Below are positions 40,819 to 54,804 of a stretch of 64,000 nt of DNA, one piece after another. The stretch spans positions 62,001-126,000 of the forward strand of contig NZ_JACBNX010000009.1 of assembly GCF_013403875.1 (NCBI RefSeq). The letters run 5' to 3'. Numbering within the stretch: the first letter of the stretch is position 1; every line of letters starts with the position of its first letter. Below the pieces are notes generated by a model that searched no databases, was not told where the DNA came from, and worked only from the letters and a program-made list of their open reading frames with translations. A program made the position numbers and the translations under genes. The DNA comes from Burkholderia guangdongensis (GTDB taxonomy: Bacteria > Pseudomonadota > Gammaproteobacteria > Burkholderiales > Burkholderiaceae).

Positions 40819-41991
40819 TCAGTTCGGCACCGCGGGCTCGACACGGCGCGGCGCATAGGTTTCCCAGCCGCTGCAACCCGGGCATTGCCAGTAAAAGAGC
40901 CGTGCCCGGAAACCGCAATTCTGACACGTGTACCGTGGCAGATTTTTGGTGCGCTGTCGGATCAGCGCACGCATCATCTCGAGCTCGTCGCGGCGCGCGC
41001 CGTCGGCGGCCGCGATCTGCGCGTCGAGCAGGTGCAGCATCCCCGACAGGTTCGGCGACTTCTCCATCTGCGCGTGCGCGAGCCGGTGCGCGGCGTCCTG
41101 TCCGCGCAGCTCGGCGATGTGCTGGTACGCGACGTCGAGCAGATCGTTCGACGAATAGCGATCGACGTAGCTCATCAGCAGCTCGGCGCCGTCCGCGGGC
41201 CGGCCCGCCGCGACGAACGCCTTCATCAGCTTGTCCGCGACGAGCGGCAGATACGCGGGATTCTGCGACTCGACGCGCTTCCACTGCGTGATCGCCGCGG
41301 CCGGGTCGCCGGCCGCCGCGGCCGCATCGCCGGACAGGATCGTCGCGCGCACGTTCTGCGGATTCGCGGCGAGCGCGAGCCGCAGCTGCTCCGCCGCGGC
41401 GTCCGCCTGCTTGCGCTGCAGCGCGTCCTGCGCGAGCTCGCAGTGGAACTGCGCGATCTCGACGCCGAGCGGGCCCGCGCCCATCGACTCGATCCGCTTC
41501 GCGGTGTCGATCGACTTGTTCCAGTCCTTCTCGATCTCGTAGATCGTCAGCAGCGCGCGCTGCGCGCCGAGCGCGTAGTCGCCGTCGGCGAGCATGTGGA
41601 ACGCCTCTTCCGCGCGATCGAGCAGGCCGGCCTTCAGGAAGTCCTGCCCGAGTTCGTACAGCGCGTGGTCGCGCTCGTTGACCGGCAAATCGGTGCGGCT
41701 GAGCAGATTCTGATGCACTCGGATCGCCCGATCGGTCTCGCCGCGGCGGCGAAACAGGTTGCCGAGCGCGAAGTGGAGCTCGACCGTCTCGGGATCGAGC
41801 TTCGCGACTTCGATGAACGCGTCGATCGCCTTGTCCGGCTGCTCGTTCAGCAGAAAATTGAGGCCGCGAAAATACGAGCGCGGCAGATTCGCACTCTCGG
41901 ACAACAGCTTTTTCAGGTCATAGCGCGACGCGGCCCAGCCGAGCGCGAACGCGACCGGAATCGCGAGTAACCACCAGAAATCCAGATCCAT
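40819..41991 (-). CDS. lapB: Lipopolysaccharide assembly protein LapB (YciM)
   Basis: LapB with FtsH controls LpxC levels. The 390-residue product has an N-terminal membrane helix (FWWLLAIPVAFALGWAA), multiple TPR repeats (AIDAFIEVAKLDPETVELHFALGNLFRRRGE and on), and a C-terminal rubredoxin-type zinc knuckle, CxxC...CxxC, in YTCQNCGFRARLFYWQCPGCSGW. Pairs with lapA, 53 nt upstream. Confidence 0.95.
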   Translation of the reverse strand: MDLDFWWLLAIPVAFALGWAASRYDLKKLLSESANLPRSYFRGLNFLLNEQPDKAIDAFIEVAKLDPETVELHFALGNLFRRRGETDRAIRVHQNLLSRTDLPVNERDHALYELGQDFLKAGLLDRAEEAFHMLADGDYALGAQRALLTIYEIEKDWNKSIDTAKRIESMGAGPLGVEIAQFHCELAQDALQRKQADAAAEQLRLALAANPQNVRATILSGDAAAAAGDPAAAITQWKRVESQNPAYLPLVADKLMKAFVAAGRPADGAELLMSYVDRYSSNDLLDVAYQHIAELRGQDAAHRLAHAQMEKSPNLSGMLHLLDAQIAAADGARRDELEMMRALIRQRTKNLPRYTCQNCGFRARLFYWQCPGCSGWETYAPRRVEPAVPN

Positions 41992-42044
41992 GCGAAATAT
42001 CGAAGCGGAAACGAAAGCCGCGCGGTGCGCGCGGCCTCGGAGCG

Positions 42045-42338
42045 TTAAATGACGGGCGGCATCGGCGGTTGGTCGATGGCGGACGGCGTTTCGCGCGCGG
42101 CGCGCAGATCACGCTTCAGGCGGCCGTTCTCGAGCCGCGTCCGGAAGATCGTCGGCAGCGCGGACAGCAGCCCGGCCAACAGGCCGACGCCGAAGAACGC
42201 AAGGCCGATCAGGATCAGCGGAGCTTGCCACGCGTAGCCGGCCAGAAAATTCAGCGTCGCGGTCTGCGTGTTGGCCAACGCCAGCACCAGCAACAGCACG
42301 AACACCAGAACACGAATCAGCCAGACGATAAACTTCAT
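42045..42338 (-). CDS. lapA: LapA domain protein (DUF1049)
   Basis: Product of 97 residues with two membrane helices (IVWLIRVLVFVLLLVLALANTQ and APLILIGLAFFGVGLLAGLL), the second followed by a basic cytoplasmic segment. Partner of LapB in the inner membrane. A terminator upstream (42486-42514) means lapA should have its own promoter in 42339-42485. Confidence 0.9.
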   Translation of the reverse strand: MKFIVWLIRVLVFVLLLVLALANTQTATLNFLAGYAWQAPLILIGLAFFGVGLLAGLLSALPTIFRTRLENGRLKRDLRAARETPSAIDQPPMPPVI

Positions 42339-42485
42339 AGAGCCCTCTCTCGTGGACGGAGATTTCGCCGCAGCGCCGGCGACTCCACTCCCGTTCGCCA
42401 CGCCGCGCCGAACCGACCCGTATTGTAATGGAATGCGTTTCGGCCACCGAACATCCGGCGCGAATGCACGAGATTGCGCCGCACA

Positions 42486-42514
42486 TAAAAAAAGCGCCCG
42501 CAAGGGGCGCTTCT
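42486..42514 (-). terminator. Terminator after ihfB
   Basis: Minus strand: AAGCGCCCC, TTGC, GGGCGCTT followed by a seven-T run. Confidence 0.9.
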
Positions 42515-42557
42515 TCTTCAGCCAGGCTGGACCGATTCCGGGTGGACCGGACGACGC

Positions 42558-42884
42558 TCACTGATCGCCATCCGATTCGTCATCGGCTTTCAACGGCTCG
42601 CCTGCGCGACCGTCGACGCGTTCGCGCAACTCCTTGCCCGGCTTGAAGTGCGGCACGAACTTCTCGGGCACCTGCACCTTCTCTCCGGATTTCGGGTTGC
42701 GCCCGACGCGCGCCGGGCGACGATTGAGACCGAAGCTGCCGAAACCCCGAATTTCGATGCGATGCCCTTTCGCGAGGGCGTCGGACATCGCATCGAGCAT
42801 CGTTTTCACCGCGAAATCCGCATCCTTGAGGACAAGTTGCGGAAATCGCGATGCCAGCTGCGCGACCAACTCGGATTTGGTCAT
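42558..42884 (-). CDS. ihfB: Integration host factor beta subunit
   Basis: Product of 108 residues: [45 protein letters not shown], the DNA-minor-groove beta arm. Longer acidic C-terminus than in E. coli. IHF bends DNA at sigma-54 promoters, so it may matter for the fap-like operon. Lies 21 nt after rpsA. Confidence 0.96.
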   Translation of the reverse strand: MTKSELVAQLASRFPQLVLKDADFAVKTMLDAMSDALAKGHRIEIRGFGSFGLNRRPARVGRNPKSGEKVQVPEKFVPHFKPGKELRERVDGRAGEPLKADDESDGDQ

Positions 42885-42905
42885 ACTTCAGCAGACCTGT
42901 AACGC

Positions 42906-44618
42906 TTACTGGTTCTGGCCGTCGAGCTTGGCCTTCAGCAGCGCGCCGAGGTTCGTCGTGCCGGTGGCGGCGGAGCTCGTGTCGGCTTGCAGGCCGCGAA
43001 TCGCTTCCTGCTGCTCGGCCGAATCCTTCGCCTTGACCGACAGATTGATGCCACGCGACTTGCGATCGATGTTGATCACCATCGCGTTGACCTTGTCGCC
43101 TTCCTTCAGCACGTTGCGTGCGTCTTCGACACGATCCTGCGAGATTTCCGACGCACGCAGGTAGCCTTCGACGTCGCCCGTCAGCGTGATGACCGCGCCC
43201 TTCGCATCGACCGTCTTCACGACGCCGTCGACGATCGAGCCCTTGTCGTTCATCGCAACGTAGTTGGTGAACGGATCGCCTTCGAGCTGCTTGATGCCGA
43301 GCGAAATGCGCTCCTTGTCGACGTCGATACCGAGCACGATCGCTTCGACTTCGTCGCCCTTCTTGTACTTGCGAACGGCTTCCTCGCCGGTTTCGCTCCA
43401 CGACAGGTCCGACAGGTGGACCAGGCCGTCGATCCCGCCCGGCAGACCGATGAACACGCCGAAGTCGGTGATCGACTTGATCGCGCCCGTCAGCTTGTCG
43501 CCCTTCTTGAAGTTGCGGCTGAAGTCATCCCACGGATTCGGCTTGCACTGCTTCATGCCGAGGCTGATACGACGACGGTCTTCGTCGATCTCGAGCACCA
43601 TGACTTCGACTTCGTCGCCGAGCTGAACAACCTTCGACGGTGCGACGTTCTTGTTCGTCCAGTCCATTTCCGACACGTGGACCAGGCCTTCGATGCCCGA
43701 TTCCACTTCGACGAACGCGCCGTAGTCGGTGATGTTCGTGACCTTGCCGAACAGGCGCGTGCCCGACGGGTAGCGACGCGAGATGCCTTCCCACGGATCG
43801 TCGCCGAGCTGCTTGATGCCGAGCGACACGCGGTTCTTCTCTTGGTCGAACTTGAGGATCTTCGCGGTGACTTCCTGGCCGACGGACAGGACTTCGCTCG
43901 GGTGACGCACGCGGCGCCATGCGATGTCGGTGATGTGCAGCAGACCATCGATGCCGCCGAGGTCGACGAACGCACCGTAGTCGGTGATGTTCTTGACGAC
44001 GCCGTTGACGATCGCGCCTTCCTTCAGCGTCTCGAGCAGCTTCGCGCGCTCTTCGCCCTGCGTCGCCTCGATGACGGCGCGGCGCGACAGCACGACGTTG
44101 TTGCGCTTGCGGTCGAGCTTGATCACGCGGAATTCGAGCGTCTTGCCTTCGTACGGGGTCGTGTCCTTGACCGGACGCGTGTCGACGAGCGAACCCGGCA
44201 GGAACGCGCGGATGCCGTTGACCATCACGGTCATGCCGCCCTTCACCTTGCCGGTGATCGTGCCGGTCACGAGTTCGTTGTTGTCGAGGGCCTTTTCCAG
44301 CGACAGCCACGATGCAAGGCGCTTCGCCTTGTCGCGCGACAGGATCGTGTCGCCGTAGCCGTTTTCGAGCGCGTCGATCGCGACGGACACGAAATCGCCC
44401 GACTGCACCTCAACCTCGCCCTGATCGTTCAGGAATTCCTCGATCGGAATGTAGGCCTCGGACTTGAGGCCCGCATTGACGACCACGAAGTTGTGGTCGA
44501 CGCGCACGACTTCGGCGGAGATCACTTCGCCGGCGCGCATGTCTTGGCGGGTCAGCGACTCTTCGAACAGAGCCGCAAAGGATTCGGTATTCGGGTTGGA
44601 GGTTTGCAGGTCGGACAT
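42906..44618 (-). CDS. rpsA: 30S ribosomal protein S1
   Basis: Product of 570 residues with six S1/OB repeats ([26 protein letters not shown] and similar). Starts [22 protein letters not shown]. Several in-frame ATGs lie upstream (44636, 44684); 44618 fits the family. As with other rpsA genes, no strong Shine-Dalgarno is visible, consistent with autogenous control. Upstream gap 44619-44757 holds nothing else recognised. Confidence 0.97.
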   Translation of the reverse strand: MSDLQTSNPNTESFAALFEESLTRQDMRAGEVISAEVVRVDHNFVVVNAGLKSEAYIPIEEFLNDQGEVEVQSGDFVSVAIDALENGYGDTILSRDKAKRLASWLSLEKALDNNELVTGTITGKVKGGMTVMVNGIRAFLPGSLVDTRPVKDTTPYEGKTLEFRVIKLDRKRNNVVLSRRAVIEATQGEERAKLLETLKEGAIVNGVVKNITDYGAFVDLGGIDGLLHITDIAWRRVRHPSEVLSVGQEVTAKILKFDQEKNRVSLGIKQLGDDPWEGISRRYPSGTRLFGKVTNITDYGAFVEVESGIEGLVHVSEMDWTNKNVAPSKVVQLGDEVEVMVLEIDEDRRRISLGMKQCKPNPWDDFSRNFKKGDKLTGAIKSITDFGVFIGLPGGIDGLVHLSDLSWSETGEEAVRKYKKGDEVEAIVLGIDVDKERISLGIKQLEGDPFTNYVAMNDKGSIVDGVVKTVDAKGAVITLTGDVEGYLRASEISQDRVEDARNVLKEGDKVNAMVINIDRKSRGINLSVKAKDSAEQQEAIRGLQADTSSAATGTTNLGALLKAKLDGQNQ

Positions 44619-44757
44619 AAAATTCGGTATGTGCATGGTTTCGCGGTGCCGCCGGGATGGCTGGCTACGCCGGAAAATCCACACGGGTTAGGGTTCAACA
44701 CACGCCCCGCGCATCACATTCGCACATCACATTGATTGCACGGAGCACCTTGCCACT

Positions 44758-45456
44758 TCAGCCCGCCTTCTCGGCGGGCTGGCTCAGCGCCCGGTACCAG
44801 CCGATCACCTGTTCGACCGCTTGTTCGATCGACAGGCCCGACGTATCGAGCAGCTTCGCGTCTGCCGCGGGCTTCAGCGGCGCGGCCGCGCGATTGCTGT
44901 CGCGCGCGTCGCGCTCACGGAGATCCCGGAGCAAGTCTTCCATATTAGCAGAAAAACCTTTTTGCATCAATTGCTTATACCGGCGGGCCGCGCGTGCCTC
45001 GACGCTCGCGGTCAGAAACACCTTCAGCACCGCGTCCGGGAAGATCACCGTGCCCATGTCGCGGCCGTCGGCCACCAGCCCCGGCGTCTTGCGGAACGCC
45101 CGCTGGCGCGCGACGAGCGCGGTTCGCACCGGCGCGTGCACCGCGATCGCCGACGCGCGGTTGCCGATCGCCTCCTTGCGGATTTCATCCGACACGTCGA
45201 CGCCGTCGAGCTGCGCGCAGCCCTCGCGGAACGTGATGTGGAGATCGCCGACGAGCGTCGCGAGCGCGTCCGAATCGTCGCACGCGACGTCGTAGCGCAG
45301 GCTCGCGAGCGCCGCGAGCCGGTACAGCGCACCGCTGTCGAGCAGGTGGAAGCCGAGACTGGCCGCGACGAGCGCCGCGACGGTGCCCTTGCCGGACGCG
45401 GTCGGGCCGTCGATCGCGATGACCGGGGTCGGGTGAAAGGGTCGGGTCGATTTCAT
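44758..45456 (-). CDS. cmk: Cytidylate kinase
   Basis: Phosphorylates CMP/dCMP. The 232-residue product has the P-loop [31 protein letters not shown], and [20 protein letters not shown] 45456 fits the family; the longer open frame overlaps aroA. Confidence 0.96.
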   Translation of the reverse strand: MKSTRPFHPTPVIAIDGPTASGKGTVAALVAASLGFHLLDSGALYRLAALASLRYDVACDDSDALATLVGDLHITFREGCAQLDGVDVSDEIRKEAIGNRASAIAVHAPVRTALVARQRAFRKTPGLVADGRDMGTVIFPDAVLKVFLTASVEARAARRYKQLMQKGFSANMEDLLRDLRERDARDSNRAAAPLKPAADAKLLDTSGLSIEQAVEQVIGWYRALSQPAEKAG

Positions 45457-45469
45457 CGGCAATACGGGG

Positions 45470-46774
45470 TCAGGTTTTCGCGAGCGCGGCGAAGCGGTCG
45501 AAATAATCGGGGAACGTCTTGCCGACGCACTTCGGATCGTTGATCCGCACCGGCACGCCACCCAGGCTCACGAGCGAAAAGCACATCGCCATCCGGTGGT
45601 CGTCATACGTGTCGATCGCCGCGTTCGGCACGAGTTTCGCCGGCGGCGTCACGACCAGGTAATCCGGCCCCTCCTCGACCGTCGCGCCGACCTTGCGCAG
45701 CTCGGTCGCCATCGCGGCAATCCGGTCGGTCTCCTTCACGCGCCAGCTCGCGATGTTGCGCAGCGTGCTCGGGCCGTTGGCGAACAGCGCGGCGACCGCG
45801 ATCGTCATCGCCGCGTCGGGGATCAGGTTGAAATCCATGTCGATCGCTTCGAGCTTGCCGTGGTCGTGGCCGATCCCGCGCACCTCGATCCAGTCGTCGC
45901 CCATCGTCACGTTCGCGCCCATCTGCATCAGCGCGTTCGCGAAGCCGACGTCGCCCTGGATGCTCGCGCGGCCGACGCCCTCGACGCGCAGCGGCCCGCC
46001 GCCCAGCGCGCCCGCCGCGAGGAAATACGACGCGGACGACGCGTCGCCCTCGACCATGATCGCACCCGGCGACCGGTAGCGCGTGCCCGCCGGCACGACG
46101 AAGCGCTGCCAGCCCTCGCGCTCGACCGTCACGCCGAAGCGCGCCATCAGCTTGATCGTGATCTCGATGTACGGCTTCGAGATCAGCTCGCCGTCGACCT
46201 CGACGACGATCCTGCCGTCCTTCGCCTTCACGAGCGGCAACGTCATCAAGAGCGCGGTCAGGAACTGGCTCGACACGTCGCCGCGCACCGTGATCGGCGC
46301 GTCGACCGAGATCGCCGCCGGCCGGATCCGCAGCGGCGGATAGCCGTCGTTCTGCTCATAGTCGATCCGCGCGCCGATCTGGCGCAGCCCGTCGACGAGG
46401 TCGCCGATCGGCCGCTCGTGCATCCGCGGCACGCCGTGCACGCGGTAGTCGCCGCCGTTCACCGCGAGCGCGGCCGTCAGCGGCCGCACCGCGGTGCCCG
46501 CGTTGCCGAGGAACAGGTCCGCGGACTTCGCGGTGAACGCGCCGCGCGTGCCGGCGACGACGCAGGTGTCCCCGTCGCGCGCGACCCTCACGCCGAGCTT
46601 GTCGAGCGCGTCGAGCATCACGCGCGTGTCGTCGGAGTCGAGCAGGTTCGTGATCGTCGTGTCGCCTTCGGACAGCGCCGCGAGCAGCAGCACACGGTTC
46701 GAGATGCTCTTCGAACCCGGCAGACGAACGGTGCCCGACGCGCTGGCGTACGGGCCGAGATCGAGATGGTCCAT
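45470..46774 (-). CDS. aroA: EPSP synthase
   Basis: 3-Phosphoshikimate 1-carboxyvinyltransferase, sixth step of the shikimate pathway. The 434-residue product has [34 protein letters not shown] (class I active-site motif with Gly-Thr-Ala), and the C-terminal [14 protein letters not shown]. Class I by these motifs. Confidence 0.97.
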   Translation of the reverse strand: MDHLDLGPYASASGTVRLPGSKSISNRVLLLAALSEGDTTITNLLDSDDTRVMLDALDKLGVRVARDGDTCVVAGTRGAFTAKSADLFLGNAGTAVRPLTAALAVNGGDYRVHGVPRMHERPIGDLVDGLRQIGARIDYEQNDGYPPLRIRPAAISVDAPITVRGDVSSQFLTALLMTLPLVKAKDGRIVVEVDGELISKPYIEITIKLMARFGVTVEREGWQRFVVPAGTRYRSPGAIMVEGDASSASYFLAAGALGGGPLRVEGVGRASIQGDVGFANALMQMGANVTMGDDWIEVRGIGHDHGKLEAIDMDFNLIPDAAMTIAVAALFANGPSTLRNIASWRVKETDRIAAMATELRKVGATVEEGPDYLVVTPPAKLVPNAAIDTYDDHRMAMCFSLVSLGGVPVRINDPKCVGKTFPDYFDRFAALAKT

Positions 46775-46784
46775 GAATGCTTCC

Positions 46785-47738
46785 TTATTGCTTGATCGTT
46801 TCCGTGGCCGGCTGGCCGGCGCCCGCGGGCTTGCCGCCGCGCTCCTGCCACGCCGAGCGCGCGGCGCGCGAACGCTCGAACACCGCCTCGAGCGCGGCGC
46901 CGTCGCCCGCGTCGATCGCCGCGCGCAGCCGCGCGAGCACGCGCGTGTAGCCGTCGAGCTCGTCGAGCAGCGCCGCGCGGTTCGCGACGCAGACGTCGCG
47001 CCACATCTCCGGGTTCGACGCGGCGATCCGCGTGAAATCGCGGAACCCGCCGGCCGCGTACGAGAATTTCAGTTCGGCGTCCGCCTCGCCGAGGATCTGC
47101 TCGACGAGCGCGAACGACAGCACGTGCGGCAAATGACTCACCGACGCGAACACGCGGTCGTGCTGCGCGGGCGTCATCCTGCGCACGTCGGCGCCGCTCG
47201 CGCGCCACATCGCGTCGATGCGCGCGACCGCTTCGGCCGGATTCTCGTCGAGCGGACACAGCACGACGTTGCGGCCGACATAGAGATCCGGCAACGCGGC
47301 CTCGACGCCGCTCGACTCGCGCCCGGCGATCGGATGGCCGGGCACGAACTGCGCGATGCGCGCGCCGAGCGCGGCGCGCGCGGCCGCGACGACGTCCGAC
47401 TTCGTGCTGCCCGCGTCGGTCACGATCGTCGCGGCGTCGAGCCGCGGCGCGATCCGCGCGAGCAGCGGGCCCGTCTGAGCGACAGGCGCGGCGAGCAGCA
47501 CGACGTCCGCGCCGGCGAGCGCGTCGCGCAGTTGCGCGTCGTCGTCGAGCGCCGCCGCACGATCGATCACGCCGAGCTCGAGCGCGCGCGCGACCGACGC
47601 CGGCGAGCGGCCGACGCCGACGATTTCGCCCGCTTCGCTCACTTCGCCCGGCGCACGCTCGCGCAGCGCGCGCGCGAGCGATCCGCCGATCAGGCCGACG
47701 CCGAAGATCACCAGTTTTTTGAATGCAAAGCCTGCCAC
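46785..47738 (-). CDS. tyrA: Prephenate dehydrogenase
   Basis: NAD-dependent, tyrosine branch. Product of 317 residues: [61 protein letters not shown]. The start is GTG 47738 ([13 protein letters not shown]), with another GTG three codons upstream. Located 10 nt before aroA. Confidence 0.94.
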   Translation of the reverse strand: MAGFAFKKLVIFGVGLIGGSLARALRERAPGEVSEAGEIVGVGRSPASVARALELGVIDRAAALDDDAQLRDALAGADVVLLAAPVAQTGPLLARIAPRLDAATIVTDAGSTKSDVVAAARAALGARIAQFVPGHPIAGRESSGVEAALPDLYVGRNVVLCPLDENPAEAVARIDAMWRASGADVRRMTPAQHDRVFASVSHLPHVLSFALVEQILGEADAELKFSYAAGGFRDFTRIAASNPEMWRDVCVANRAALLDELDGYTRVLARLRAAIDAGDGAALEAVFERSRAARSAWQERGGKPAGAGQPATETIKQ

Positions 47739-47797
47739 GACGAGCACCAGGTTGCGCGGCGCACGGCGGGAAGCCGTGCGCCGCGGGGAATCAGAAG

Positions 47798-47833
47798 CAC
47801 ATGCAGCGCATGCAGCACGTTCAACACATTCAG
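47798..47833. repeat. Four 9-bp degenerate repeats at the end of pheA
   Basis: CACATGCAG, CGCATGCAG, CACGTTCAA, CACATTCAG. The last unit contains the pheA stop codon. Confidence 0.75.
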
Positions 47834-48912
47834 CGCGCGCGCGGATACGAGCCGAGCACCTTCAGGAACGCGGCCTTCTGGCCGAGCTCCGCGAGCGCGG
47901 CCGCGACCGGCGCGTCATCGCGATGCCCTTCGATGTCGATATAGAAGTAATACTCCCACGTGCCGATCCGCGCCGGCCGCGACTCGAAGCGCGTCATCGA
48001 CACGCCGTGCCGCGCGAGCGGCTCGAGCAGCTTGAAAACCGCGCCCGGCTCGTTCTTCACCGACACGATCAGCGACGTCTGGTCGTAGCCGCTCGGCCCG
48101 ACCGGCTCCTTGCCGATGATCACGAAGCGCGTGCGGTTGTGCGGATCGTCCTGGATCAGCGCGAACGCGATCTGCAGCCCGTACTGCGTGGCCGCGCGAT
48201 CGCCGGCGATCGCGGCGATGGTCGGATCGGCCGCCGCGAGCCGCGCGGCCTCCGCGTTGCTCGACACCGCCTGCCGCTCGAGCTGCGGCGCGTTCGCGCC
48301 GAGCCAGCGCTGGCACTGCGCGAGCGCCTGCGCATGCCCGCACACGCGCATGATGCCGTCGAGCGTGCCGCTTCGCGTGAGCAGGTTGTGATGGATCGGC
48401 AACGCGAGCTCGCCGCCGATCAGCAGTTGCGACTGCAGCAGCAGATCGAGCGTGCGCGACACCGCGCCCTCGGTCGAATTCTCGACCGGCGCGACACCGA
48501 ACGCCGCGGCGCCCGCCTCGACCGAGCGGAACACCTCGTCGAACGACGGACACGGCAGCCCGTCGATCGACTGGCCGAAGTACTCGAACATCGCCTGTTC
48601 GCTGTACGTGCCGACCGGCCCGAGGAACGCGACGCGGATCGTCTGCTCGAGCGAGCGGCTCGCGGCCATGATCTCGCGCCAGATCGCGCCGATGTGCTCG
48701 CTCGCGAGCGGCCCTTCGCTCATCTGCTGCAGGCGCGCGATCACCTGCAGCTCGCGCTCCGGCCGGAACACCGGCGCATTGAAATGCTTCTTGACCTCGC
48801 CGACCTCGAGCGCGACCGCGGCGCGCTGGTTCAGGAGCGAGATGAGCTGCGCGTCGATCGCGTCGATCCGATCGCGCAGCGGCTTCAGGCGGGTATTGAG
48901 TTCGTCGTCCAT
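47830..48912 (-). CDS. pheA: Bifunctional chorismate mutase / prephenate dehydratase
   Basis: Product of 360 residues. Residues 1-90: AroQ chorismate mutase (LRDRIDAIDAQLISLLNQRAAVALEVGEVK). Then the dehydratase (VAFLGPVGTYSEQAMFEYFG, PVENSTEGAVSRTLDLL, NRTRFVIIG) and a C-terminal ACT domain for phenylalanine feedback (TSLIVSVKNEPGAVFKLLEPLARHGVSMTRFESRP). Confidence 0.97.
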   Translation of the reverse strand: MDDELNTRLKPLRDRIDAIDAQLISLLNQRAAVALEVGEVKKHFNAPVFRPERELQVIARLQQMSEGPLASEHIGAIWREIMAASRSLEQTIRVAFLGPVGTYSEQAMFEYFGQSIDGLPCPSFDEVFRSVEAGAAAFGVAPVENSTEGAVSRTLDLLLQSQLLIGGELALPIHHNLLTRSGTLDGIMRVCGHAQALAQCQRWLGANAPQLERQAVSSNAEAARLAAADPTIAAIAGDRAATQYGLQIAFALIQDDPHNRTRFVIIGKEPVGPSGYDQTSLIVSVKNEPGAVFKLLEPLARHGVSMTRFESRPARIGTWEYYFYIDIEGHRDDAPVAAALAELGQKAAFLKVLGSYPRAR

Positions 48913-48946
48913 GCGTAGTTGCCGTGCTGAGTGCGCACCGCGCCCG

Positions 48947-50029
48947 TCAGGCGCGATGCTGCTCGAATTCCTTCATGTACTCGACGAGCGCTTGCACGCC
49001 CGCGAGCGGCACCGCGTTGTAGATCGACGCCCGCATGCCGCCGACGGACTTGTGGCCCTTCAGCTGCAGCAGCCCGCGCGCCTTTGCGCCGGCAAGGAAG
49101 TCTTCGTTGCGCGATTCGTCGGCGAGGAAAAACGGCACGTTCATCCGCGAACGCACCGATCGCTCGACCTTGTTGAGATAGAAGCTGCTCGAATCGATCG
49201 TGTCGTAGAGCAGCTTCGCCTTTTCGATGTTGCGCGCCTCGATCGCCGCGAGCCCGCCCTGGCGCTTGAGCCACTGGAACACGAGGCCCGCGACGTAGAT
49301 CGCGTAGGTCGGCGGCGTGTTGTACAGCGAGTTGTTCGCGGCGACCGTCTTCCACTCGAACGCGGACGGGCAGATCGGCAGCGCGCGCGCGAGCAGATCC
49401 TCGCGGACGATCACGAGCGTGACGCCCGCCATCCCGATGTTCTTCTGCGCACCGCCGAACAGCACGCCGTACTTCGCGACGTCCATCGGGCGCGACAGGA
49501 TATGCGACGACACGTCCGCGACGAGCGGCACGTCGCCGAGATCGGGGATCTCGAACGTCTCGACGCCGTCGATCGTCTCGTTCGTGCACAGATGCACGTA
49601 CGCCGGATCGTCGGACAGCTGCCATTCGGCGCGCGCCGGCGCGCGCGTGAAGCCGTCTTCGGTCTTGCCGGTCGCGGCAAGATGCGGCGTGCAGTATTTC
49701 TTCGCCTCGTTGAACGACTTCTGCGACCACGACCCGGTGACGACGAAATCGGCCGTCTTGCGCGCGCCGAGCAGGTTCATCGGCACGATCGCGTTCTCGC
49801 CGAGGCCACCGCCCTGCAGGAACAGGATCCGGTAATCGTCCGGCACGCCGAGGAGTTCCCGCACGTCCGCGAGCGCCGTCTCGTGGATCGACATGTACTC
49901 CTTGCCGCGATGGCTCATTTCCATCACGCTCATGCCGCTGCCGTGCCAGTCGAGCATTTCGTCGGCAGCTTGCCGCAGAACCTCTTCCGGCAGCGCCGCG
50001 GGCCCGGCGGAGAAATTGAAGACGCGCAT
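48947..50029 (-). CDS. serC: Phosphoserine aminotransferase
   Basis: Serine and pyridoxal phosphate synthesis. The 360-residue product begins [28 protein letters not shown]; the PLP lysine is in [16 protein letters not shown]. The longer frame upstream of 50029 is not needed. First of the serC-pheA-tyrA-aroA-cmk-rpsA run. Confidence 0.97.
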   Translation of the reverse strand: MRVFNFSAGPAALPEEVLRQAADEMLDWHGSGMSVMEMSHRGKEYMSIHETALADVRELLGVPDDYRILFLQGGGLGENAIVPMNLLGARKTADFVVTGSWSQKSFNEAKKYCTPHLAATGKTEDGFTRAPARAEWQLSDDPAYVHLCTNETIDGVETFEIPDLGDVPLVADVSSHILSRPMDVAKYGVLFGGAQKNIGMAGVTLVIVREDLLARALPICPSAFEWKTVAANNSLYNTPPTYAIYVAGLVFQWLKRQGGLAAIEARNIEKAKLLYDTIDSSSFYLNKVERSVRSRMNVPFFLADESRNEDFLAGAKARGLLQLKGHKSVGGMRASIYNAVPLAGVQALVEYMKEFEQHRA

Positions 50030-50187
50030 CGTGAAGACCTCGGGAGGGACGCGGCCGGCTGTCGCCGGGCAAAAATCCGCGCCTGAAATGAAATGACCGC
50101 TTGCGCTCGCGCGCAAACGGCCATTATCGCACTGTCGTCAGGCTGCCGCCAAACCCGGCCGAACGGCCGGGCGCGGGCCGCGACCGC

Positions 50188-50784
50188 TTACTTGCCCTTG
50201 ACGGCCGCGACTTCCTTGTCGGCCTGCGCGCGCGTCGCCTGGATCGCCTGCGGCATGTACTTCTGCATCAGGCCGTTGACCACGTCGCGGCCGACCTGAT
50301 CCTGAACCTGGATGAACTTGCGGCCGGTCGGGCTCTTGTAGAACGTCGTCAGATCCTTGATTTCCGACGTGCTGTAGTACTTCGCGTACGCTTCGTACTG
50401 AGCCTGCATCGCATCGCTGCTGAAGCTCGGCGTCTCGAACACCTTGCCCGCGCCGTCGACGAGCTTCGGCACCGCGTTCTTCTGCAGCGTCGGCACGGCC
50501 GCCTGCTTCTGCTTGTCGGTCATCGTCTTGTTTTCCGACAGCGCGTCCGACAGGATCGCCGGCACGAGCTGCTTCGCCTGCATTTCGGCGCTGTTGCCGA
50601 TCGCCGACACGAGCTTCGGCGCGTCGATCGCGTCGAGCAGATCCTTGATCGCCGCCTTCTTGTCGGCGTCGATCGGAGCAGCGGCTGCCGGCGCCGGAGC
50701 GGAATTCGACAGTGCCTGCGCCATCGCGAACGTCGGCACCAATGCGGCCAGCAGAACCAGTTGCTTGAATTGCTTTTGCATCAT
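50188..50784 (-). CDS. DUF2059 exported protein
   Basis: Product of 198 residues: signal peptide MMQKQFKQLVLLAALVPTFAMAQ, Ala/Pro linker, then the DUF2059 region (YSTSEIKDLTTFYKSPTGRKFIQVQ). Function unknown, periplasmic. GAGGGAG precedes adjacent GTG/ATG/ATG codons at 50787, 50784 and 50781; 50784 is chosen for spacing. Often found between gyrA and serC in Burkholderia (from memory). Confidence 0.85.
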   Translation of the reverse strand: MMQKQFKQLVLLAALVPTFAMAQALSNSAPAPAAAAPIDADKKAAIKDLLDAIDAPKLVSAIGNSAEMQAKQLVPAILSDALSENKTMTDKQKQAAVPTLQKNAVPKLVDGAGKVFETPSFSSDAMQAQYEAYAKYYSTSEIKDLTTFYKSPTGRKFIQVQDQVGRDVVNGLMQKYMPQAIQATRAQADKEVAAVKGK

Positions 50785-50849
50785 CACTCCCTCAAGGAAA
50801 TATGTAATGTATGTCGCCGCACGCGGCGACCCGATCAGTCACCCGAGCG

Positions 50850-53456
<2,607 letters not shown>

Positions 53457-53985
53457 GTATTCGTATCTATTCGGAGCGAAGACGGAAACGCCTTACGCAT
53501 GAGCGCCGCATGCGCGACGCAACGTGAGATTCTAGCATGGCCCCTCTATCCGCCAGTTTCGCGCGCCCTCTCTATATAAGAATGGCGAAAATCCGCGCGG
53601 CGCGAATGGTTCGGATGGATCCGTACGCACCGCAACACGCCGCATGCCGCGTCCTGTCACATGCGCACATCAACATTCGTGCGCAATGCGCAATGACGCG
53701 CGCACTCTCTTGACAATTCGTGAAACTTGCGGCAGGCCGGTGTTGCGCATGCACCACAATCGGATCGGCGATGTTGGGGTGGGGAGGATTTTTTTTCGTA
53801 GGACGGGAACGATATGGCAAAATGCCAACGCACTGAAAGTCAGACGCTGCTCGACGTGAACATACCAAGGAGTGGCGCCGCGTTTTTTGTGCCGCACCAA
53901 TGTTATACTCCGAGCAATGTATGACTTGTCATCGTCATCTAGCTCGCAGTAAACCTGCGGTAATCTCAAATTCGAGAGGAGAAAT
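53457..53985. other. Divergent gyrA-ompA intergenic region
   Basis: 529 bp without a credible gene. A TATATAAG sequence near 53573 and a -10-like TATACT at 53904-53909 are the only promoter-like elements I can name. The ompA leader is about 70 nt and AT-rich near the start codon. No repeat or small RNA is recognised. Confidence 0.5.
53904..53909 (+). promoter_or_regulatory. -10 element for ompA
   Basis: TATACT, 77 nt before the ATG. No convincing -35 is seen; a T run lies 20 nt upstream. Confidence 0.45.
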
Positions 53986-54651
53986 ATGAATAAACTTTCA
54001 AAGCTCGCGTTCATTGCAGCTACCGCAGTTATGGCTGCATCCGCTTCGGCACAATCGGTGCCGGCGTCGCGACAAGCCGTGAATGACAATTGGGTGAATG
54101 GTACCGGCGAATACGTGTGGATGAACGGCACGAACGAGCTTTGCTGGCGCGATGCGTTCTGGACGCCGGCCACGGCCAACGCGAAGTGCGATGGCGCACT
54201 GGTCGCCCAGGCTCCGGCACCGGCTCCGGTCGCACCGGCCGCTCCGGTCGCAACGAGCCAGAAGATCACGTATCAGGCTGACGCGCTGTTCGACTTCGAC
54301 AAGGCGACGCTCAAGCCGGCCGGCAAGCAGAAGCTCGACGAACTGGCTTCGAAGATCGAAGGCATGAACACGGAAGTTGTCGTGGCCACCGGCTACACCG
54401 ACCGCATCGGCTCGGACAAGTACAACGACCGTCTGTCGCTGCGCCGTGCGCAGGCTGTGAAGTCGTACCTGGTCAGCAAGGGTATCCCGTCGAACAAGAT
54501 CTACACGGAAGGCAAGGGCAAGCGCAATCCGGTCACGACGGGTTGCAACCAGAAGAACCACAAGCAGCTGATCTCCTGCCTGGCTCCGGACCGCCGCGTG
54601 GAAGTCGAAGTGGTGGGTACGCAGCAAGTGCAGACGACGCCGGCTCAGTAA
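53986..54651 (+). CDS. ompA: OmpA-family outer-membrane protein
   Basis: Product of 221 residues: signal peptide MNKLSKLAFIAATAVMAASASA, a short domain with two Cys (MNGTNELCWRDAFWTPATANAKC), an Ala/Pro linker and a C-terminal OmpA/Pal peptidoglycan-binding domain (ADALFDFDKATLKPAGKQKLDELA, TGYTDRIGSDKYNDRLSLRRAQAVKSYL). It lacks the eight-stranded barrel of E. coli OmpA. Codon use (CTG, AAG, GGT) suggests high expression. AGAGGAGA precedes the ATG. Confidence 0.93.
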   Translation: MNKLSKLAFIAATAVMAASASAQSVPASRQAVNDNWVNGTGEYVWMNGTNELCWRDAFWTPATANAKCDGALVAQAPAPAPVAPAAPVATSQKITYQADALFDFDKATLKPAGKQKLDELASKIEGMNTEVVVATGYTDRIGSDKYNDRLSLRRAQAVKSYLVSKGIPSNKIYTEGKGKRNPVTTGCNQKNHKQLISCLAPDRRVEVEVVGTQQVQTTPAQ

Positions 54652-54681
54652 GCCCGCGGTCTCACTGCCCTCGGCTGTATC

Positions 54682-54707
54682 AAAGCCCCGCCTTGGCGGG
54701 GCTTTTT
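54682..54707 (+). terminator. Terminator after ompA
   Basis: AAAGCCCCGCC, TT, GGCGGGGCTTTTT. Confidence 0.93.
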
Positions 54708-54804
54708 CATTGCCGGCCCGCTCGCCGGGCCACCGCTCGCCGCTTCTTATATACTCGGGACTTGATCGCGCTTCGCGCGCACCTTCCATAGCCCGCTTAT
54801 CGAG